Shown here in pieces: positions 15,279-18,514 of a stretch of 18,514 nucleotides of DNA. The notes beneath the pieces were generated by a model. It saw only the letters and a program-made list of their open reading frames with translations. It was not told where the DNA came from and did not search any database. The position numbers were made by a program, and so were the translations under genes. Location: contig JANQJX010000121.1 of NCBI GenBank assembly GCA_028281425.1, positions 1 to 18,514 of the forward strand. The letters run 5' to 3'. Positions within the stretch are counted from its first letter, which is position 1, and the number at the start of each line of letters is the position of its first letter. The stretch is from Simkania sp. Its GTDB lineage: Bacteria; Chlamydiota; Chlamydiia; Chlamydiales; Simkaniaceae.

Positions 15279-17129
15279 TCACGCTACTGTCACCGATTTT
15301 GCCAAATTACGTGGTTGATCGATTTCCCTTCCTAGGGTTTTAGCAGTGAAATACGCAAAGAGTTGTGTTGCTACAGAATAGGGAATAGAAGCGAGAAAAT
15401 CAATCACTTGAGGCAAATAAAAAACATCCGTTGTGACCTTTTCGATTTCTTTCATTCCTTTGGGAGCAAAAGCTAAAATTTTTCCTCCTCGGGCCTTGAC
15501 TTCCATTAAATTACAAAGCATTTTGTCTCTTGTTTTTAAATTCCCGCACATTCCAATAATGGCAATGTTAGGATCTACAAGTGCCAAAGGACCATGTTTC
15601 ATTTCCCCAGCGGGATATCCAGTGGCGTTAAGATAACTGATTTCTTTGAGTTTTAAAGCTGCCTCCAAACTTGTTGGATACATAAAAAGGCGTCCTAGAA
15701 AGAAAAATTGGCTAAATATAGAATATTTTTTAGCAAAGTTTTCGATGGTTTCTAATTGAGAGAGAATCTGAGAGACAATCCCAGGTAAGTAAGTAAGCTG
15801 TTTAATAAATTTTTGCCCTTCTTCTTTTCCAAGATGACGAAGTCTTGCCATAAAAAGGGTAAAAAGAGCAAGAACGACGAGCTGACTTGTAAATGCTTTT
15901 GTAGAACAAACACTGATCTCAAAACCGGCATTAAGAAATAAAGAACTTATAGATTCACGTACAAGAGTAGAATGTTGAACATTGCAGATGCTAATGACTT
16001 TAGCTCCTTTAGCTTTAGCCTCGCGTACCGCTGCAATTGTATCTGCTGTTTCTCCTGATTGGCTGATTGCTAAAACAAGAGTATCTCTGGAAATAATAGG
16101 ATTTGTATAACGAAATTCAGAGGCAATTTGAACTTCTGTTGGAATACGTGCTACATTTTCCAACATGGAAGCGCCAATGCATCCTGCATGAAAAGAGGTT
16201 CCACAACCAAGGATAAGAAGACGTCCAATCGATTGCAATTCTTGAGCGCTCAAGTCGATCTCATTAAAAACGGCCGTTCCAAACTCATATTGAATTCTTC
16301 CATAGTAGGCCTGCTCAATAGTTTGAGGTTGATCAAAAATTTCTTTAAGCATGAAATGATCAAAGCTACTTTTAGAAATTATTCTTTGGCCAATCCCTAT
16401 TTTTTTTCTTTCTTTAAAAACCTCTTTTCCCATTTTATTAAATACTTTTACATGATTGTTTTGTAGAACAGCAATTTCATGATCTTTCAAATAAATCATA
16501 TGAAGAGATTTTCCTTCTAGAGAAGCCACATCTGAAGAGAGGTAGATCTCTTTTTTCTTTTGATCAAGACCAAGAATAAGGGGGCTTTCTCTAGATGCAG
16601 CAATGATTTGGTCAGAATGATTGACATGAATCACAGCAATTGCAAAAGAGCCTTGGAGCTTTTTAAGAGCTTTTTGTACAGCTAAATATAAATCTCCAGA
16701 GTAGACATGAGAAATCAATTGAGCAATGACTTCGGAATCGGTATCTGACTCGAAGATCACCCCTTTTTTTTCTAATTCATCCCGAATGATAAAATGATTT
16801 TCGATGATTCCATTGTGTACGACAGCAATTGTTTTCTTTTCATCAAAATGGGGGTGTGCATTTTGTTCATTGACACTGCCATGGGTTGCCCATCTAGTAT
16901 GGGCAATCGCTAAGTCAAGGTTGAAATTTTCACGTTCAATAGCATCTTTAAGACATTTTACTTTTCCTGTACGTTTGCATCTTTTGAGCTGTCCATTCAC
17001 AAGACCTGCAATGCCTGCTGAATCGTACCCTCGATATTCAAGAAGAGTCAATCCTTTTAAACAGACATCGACAGGATCTGATGTTTGGCTGACTTTTTTA
17101 GATTGAATATATCCAAAAATCCCACACAT
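15279..17129 (-). CDS. glmS: Glutamine--fructose-6-phosphate aminotransferase (isomerizing)
   Basis: A 616-residue cytoplasmic enzyme making glucosamine-6-phosphate from fructose-6-P and glutamine, the first step to UDP-GlcNAc for peptidoglycan and LPS. The frame is open upstream to 17213, but the start must be the ATG at 17129. It puts the N-terminal nucleophile Cys directly after Met (MCGIFGYIQ) as all class II amidotransferases require, and AAGAGGT lies six bases upstream. In that numbering the amidotransferase domain holds HTRWATHG (77-84) and HNGIIEN (105-111). The isomerase part holds two SIS domains with GCGTSFHAG (308-316), SQSGETADT (356-364) and GEMKHGPLALVD (508-519). The C-terminus is NLAKSVTVA, with the conserved Lys that forms the Schiff base (Lys611). 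All key residues are present. It is divergent from the MgtE-like gene over 146 bases. I see no glmS ribozyme: the leader is too short. Confidence 0.97.
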   Translation of the reverse strand: MCGIFGYIQSKKVSQTSDPVDVCLKGLTLLEYRGYDSAGIAGLVNGQLKRCKRTGKVKCLKDAIERENFNLDLAIAHTRWATHGSVNEQNAHPHFDEKKTIAVVHNGIIENHFIIRDELEKKGVIFESDTDSEVIAQLISHVYSGDLYLAVQKALKKLQGSFAIAVIHVNHSDQIIAASRESPLILGLDQKKKEIYLSSDVASLEGKSLHMIYLKDHEIAVLQNNHVKVFNKMGKEVFKERKKIGIGQRIISKSSFDHFMLKEIFDQPQTIEQAYYGRIQYEFGTAVFNEIDLSAQELQSIGRLLILGCGTSFHAGCIGASMLENVARIPTEVQIASEFRYTNPIISRDTLVLAISQSGETADTIAAVREAKAKGAKVISICNVQHSTLVRESISSLFLNAGFEISVCSTKAFTSQLVVLALFTLFMARLRHLGKEEGQKFIKQLTYLPGIVSQILSQLETIENFAKKYSIFSQFFFLGRLFMYPTSLEAALKLKEISYLNATGYPAGEMKHGPLALVDPNIAIIGMCGNLKTRDKMLCNLMEVKARGGKILAFAPKGMKEIEKVTTDVFYLPQVIDFLASIPYSVATQLFAYFTAKTLGREIDQPRNLAKSVTVA

Positions 17130-17135
17130 TCTTAT

Positions 17136-17142
17136 ACCTCTT
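17136..17142 (-). promoter_or_regulatory. Ribosome binding site of glmS
   Basis: AAGAGGT on the minus strand, six bases before the ATG at 17129. It confirms the start that gives the N-terminal Cys nucleophile, against the longer frame beginning at 17213. Confidence 0.75.
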
Positions 17143-17162
17143 ATTTTTTTTCGCATAAAACA

Positions 17163-17191
17163 AATCTTACCTAAAACCTTAGTGTAAGATT
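17163..17191. repeat. Perfect 8-bp inverted repeat between glmS and the MgtE-like gene
   Basis: AATCTTAC (17163-17170) and GTAAGATT (17184-17191), with 13 bases between. The half-site spacing (21 bases centre to centre, about two helical turns) suits a dimeric regulator. It would also form a hairpin if the glmS transcript starts upstream of it. No T-run, so not a terminator. Confidence 0.5.
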
Positions 17192-17241
17192 CTAATCTCT
17201 CGGATGCAAGCAAAAGTTAAATGAGTTTAAGCAACTTAGAA

Positions 17242-17269
17242 TTGACATTTACACACAAACACGTAACAT
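17242..17269 (+). promoter_or_regulatory. Predicted promoter of the MgtE-like gene
   Basis: A perfect -35 box TTGACA (17242-17247), a 16-base spacer and TAACAT (17264-17269, 4 of 6 to TATAAT). The start of transcription would fall at about 17275-17277, on or next to the ATG at 17276, giving a leaderless message. No normal ribosome site precedes the ATG. Confidence 0.55.
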
Positions 17270-17275
17270 GGGATC

Positions 17276-18256
17276 ATGAAAAAAAATACATTTAACAAAC
17301 CACTTCTTGATTACATTGTTCCTGTTCGGACAACAATTCATGTCGACCAAACTATCGAAGAAGCCTTAAATTTTTTACGAGGTAAGCATATTGAAGATGA
17401 AATCATTTATATCTATGTCGTCGATGATGAACGCAAACTCATTGGAGTTGTTCCGACCCGAAAGCTCCTCCTTTGTGAAGGAGATACACCTATTTCAAGT
17501 GTGATGGAATCTTCTTTGATCACTTTAAACTACGATCAAACGCTTCAAGAGGCGATAGAATTTCTCGAATCTCATCGTTTACTTGCACTTCCTGTTATTG
17601 ATGAAAATAAGCATTTACTTGGTGTGATCGATGTTGGGCACTATCTCGAAGAAAAAGTCGATGTTGCAAATTCAAGACGTCGTTTTGATATTTTCCAAAT
17701 GATTGGGATGGTGGTTGAAGAGGGGAAACATGCAAGTGTTTGGAAAGGATACTGGTCTCGTATGCCATGGATTTTCTGTAACATCCTTGGAGGATTTACT
17801 TGCGCTGTGATCTCTTATATTTTTGAGATGGTTTTAGCTAAAGTGCTTGTCCTTGCAATGTTTATTCCACTGCTACTGACTCTCTCCGAATCGGTATCGA
17901 TGCAGTCGATGACACAGAGCATGCAAATTTTAAAAAAACAATCTCACTTCTTTAAATATATTATCCAATCTCTTATTCGAGAATGGCAAACCGTAGCAAT
18001 GATCGCGATTTCTTCAGGCATTATTGTAGGCTCTATCTCTCTTTTTTGGAAAAGTGGAGTGATCAGTGCTTTTACAATTGCTTTTGGAATTATTTTTTCT
18101 GTGATTCTCTCGGCAAGCATTGGGGCTTTAATTCCTCTCATTTTACATTCACTCAAATGGGACCCCCGAGTAGCTGCTGGGCCTGTTGTTTTGATGTTTG
18201 CAGATGTCTTAACAACGGCCATTTATCTTTCTTTAGGGACCTGGTGGCTTTTATAA
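17276..18256 (+). CDS. mgtE: Short MgtE-like Mg2+ transporter with CBS domains
   Basis: A 326-residue inner-membrane protein of the MgtE/SLC41 type, moving Mg2+ into the cell. Residues about 15-70 and 75-128 are a CBS pair (IGVVPTRKLL and LGVIDVGHYL end the two repeats), which in MgtE closes the pore when Mg2+ is bound. A plug-like linker leads to a membrane domain of about five helices from 164 on. Family marks are RMPWIFCNILGGF (162-174), MFIPLL (195-200) and the C-terminal DPRVAAGPVVLMFADVLTTA (296-315). Asp310 matches the pore Asp (432 in Thermus MgtE). Two oddities stand out: the N-terminal helical Mg2+-sensing domain of about 120 residues is missing (usual length about 450), and the otherwise strongly conserved GGNxGxQ motif after FIPL is replaced by SESVSMQ. 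Transport of another divalent cation is possible. It is transcribed away from glmS. Confidence 0.85.
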   Translation: MKKNTFNKPLLDYIVPVRTTIHVDQTIEEALNFLRGKHIEDEIIYIYVVDDERKLIGVVPTRKLLLCEGDTPISSVMESSLITLNYDQTLQEAIEFLESHRLLALPVIDENKHLLGVIDVGHYLEEKVDVANSRRRFDIFQMIGMVVEEGKHASVWKGYWSRMPWIFCNILGGFTCAVISYIFEMVLAKVLVLAMFIPLLLTLSESVSMQSMTQSMQILKKQSHFFKYIIQSLIREWQTVAMIAISSGIIVGSISLFWKSGVISAFTIAFGIIFSVILSASIGALIPLILHSLKWDPRVAAGPVVLMFADVLTTAIYLSLGTWWLL

Positions 18257-18493
18257 TGAGGCTTTTTTGGAATTAATCTGAAAATAAAAAAATCTTTATA
18301 ATCATCCAAGATCCTTCACGTATTATGATGAATCCTCAGGAACTAGTCAATCAAGAAGTAAAAGGACATGCAGGAAATTATCTGCTGATGAATTGTATGG
18401 AATCACTCAAAATACACTTGCGATATTCCCTCACAAAAATCCAGTTTGATCCCGGAAAAATCATGAGATATTTTTCAAAGGAGTCAGTTGCCT

Positions 18494-18514
18494 ATGCAGC
18501 TTTATAATATAAAT
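18494..18514 (+). CDS. Possible start of another gene (first 7 codons)
   Basis: ATG at 18494 opens a frame reading MQLYNIN to the end of the window, with AAAGGAG at 18477-18483 ten bases upstream. Seven residues are too few for identification. E. coli threonine synthase starts MKLYNL, which is only a hint. The 237 bases between the MgtE-like stop and this ATG hold a possible -10 box (TATAAT, 18297-18302) without a good -35, and no gene I can support. Confidence 0.3.

Noticed and set aside
17130..17213. N-terminal extension of GlmS
   Set aside because: Would bury the catalytic N-terminal Cys; the ribosome site at 17136-17142 supports the ATG at 17129.
17130..17275. glmS ribozyme or riboswitch in the glmS leader
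   Set aside because: The gap is only 146 bases shared with a divergent promoter and shows none of the ribozyme's paired core that I can identify.
18325..18507. 60-codon plus-strand frame downstream of the MgtE-like gene
   Set aside because: No ribosome site or family resemblance; it runs through a better ribosome site and ATG at 18477-18496 in another frame.

Overview
This is an AT-rich chromosomal window; by eye it is in the mid-30s percent GC, not computed. The best guess is an obligate intracellular bacterium of the Chlamydiae, most likely an environmental, amoeba-associated type. The guess rests on the style of the MurJ-like protein, the mix of core enzymes (MnmA, GlmS, MgtE-like) with very large lysine/asparagine-rich helical proteins of no recognisable family, and Sec-exported small proteins. 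It is an inference from memory of the families, not a search result.

Left part (1-6148). A large helical gene on the minus strand runs off the left edge; it is open from 1200 to base 1. Next is a minus-strand pair: an exported SnoaL-like/NTF2-fold protein followed by a membrane-anchored alpha/beta hydrolase. Divergent from that pair is a MurJ/MviN lipid II flippase on the plus strand. The tRNA 2-thiouridylase gene mnmA lies beyond it on the minus strand, with a recognisable sigma70-type promoter.

Middle part (6149-12550). An MFS transporter (plus) and an EamA/DMT transporter (minus) converge and overlap by 66 bases at their 3' ends. They are followed by a 1175-residue helical protein with a central hydrophobic block (minus). 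It has an AT-rich upstream region with a perfect -10 hexamer and is the most intriguing gene here: nothing in it matches a family I know.

Right part (12551-18514). An 891-residue GH63-type glycoside hydrolase (plus) converges on glmS (minus). Divergent from glmS is a short MgtE-like Mg2+ channel with CBS domains but no N-terminal sensor domain; its promoter may give a leaderless transcript. The last bases may hold the start of another gene.

The gene products cover envelope biogenesis (GlmS supplies GlcN-6-P for peptidoglycan and LPS precursors; MurJ flips lipid II), tRNA modification, transport and carbohydrate cleavage. There is no tRNA, rRNA, CRISPR array or complete insertion sequence that I can see. 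Four intergenic regions share short sequence modules: a 22-bp perfect repeat, a 19-bp near-perfect repeat, a TTTTCGAAAA palindrome and an 11-mer. One region also carries a 116-bp inverted-repeat structure. Together they suggest a dispersed, MITE-like or regulatory repeat family.
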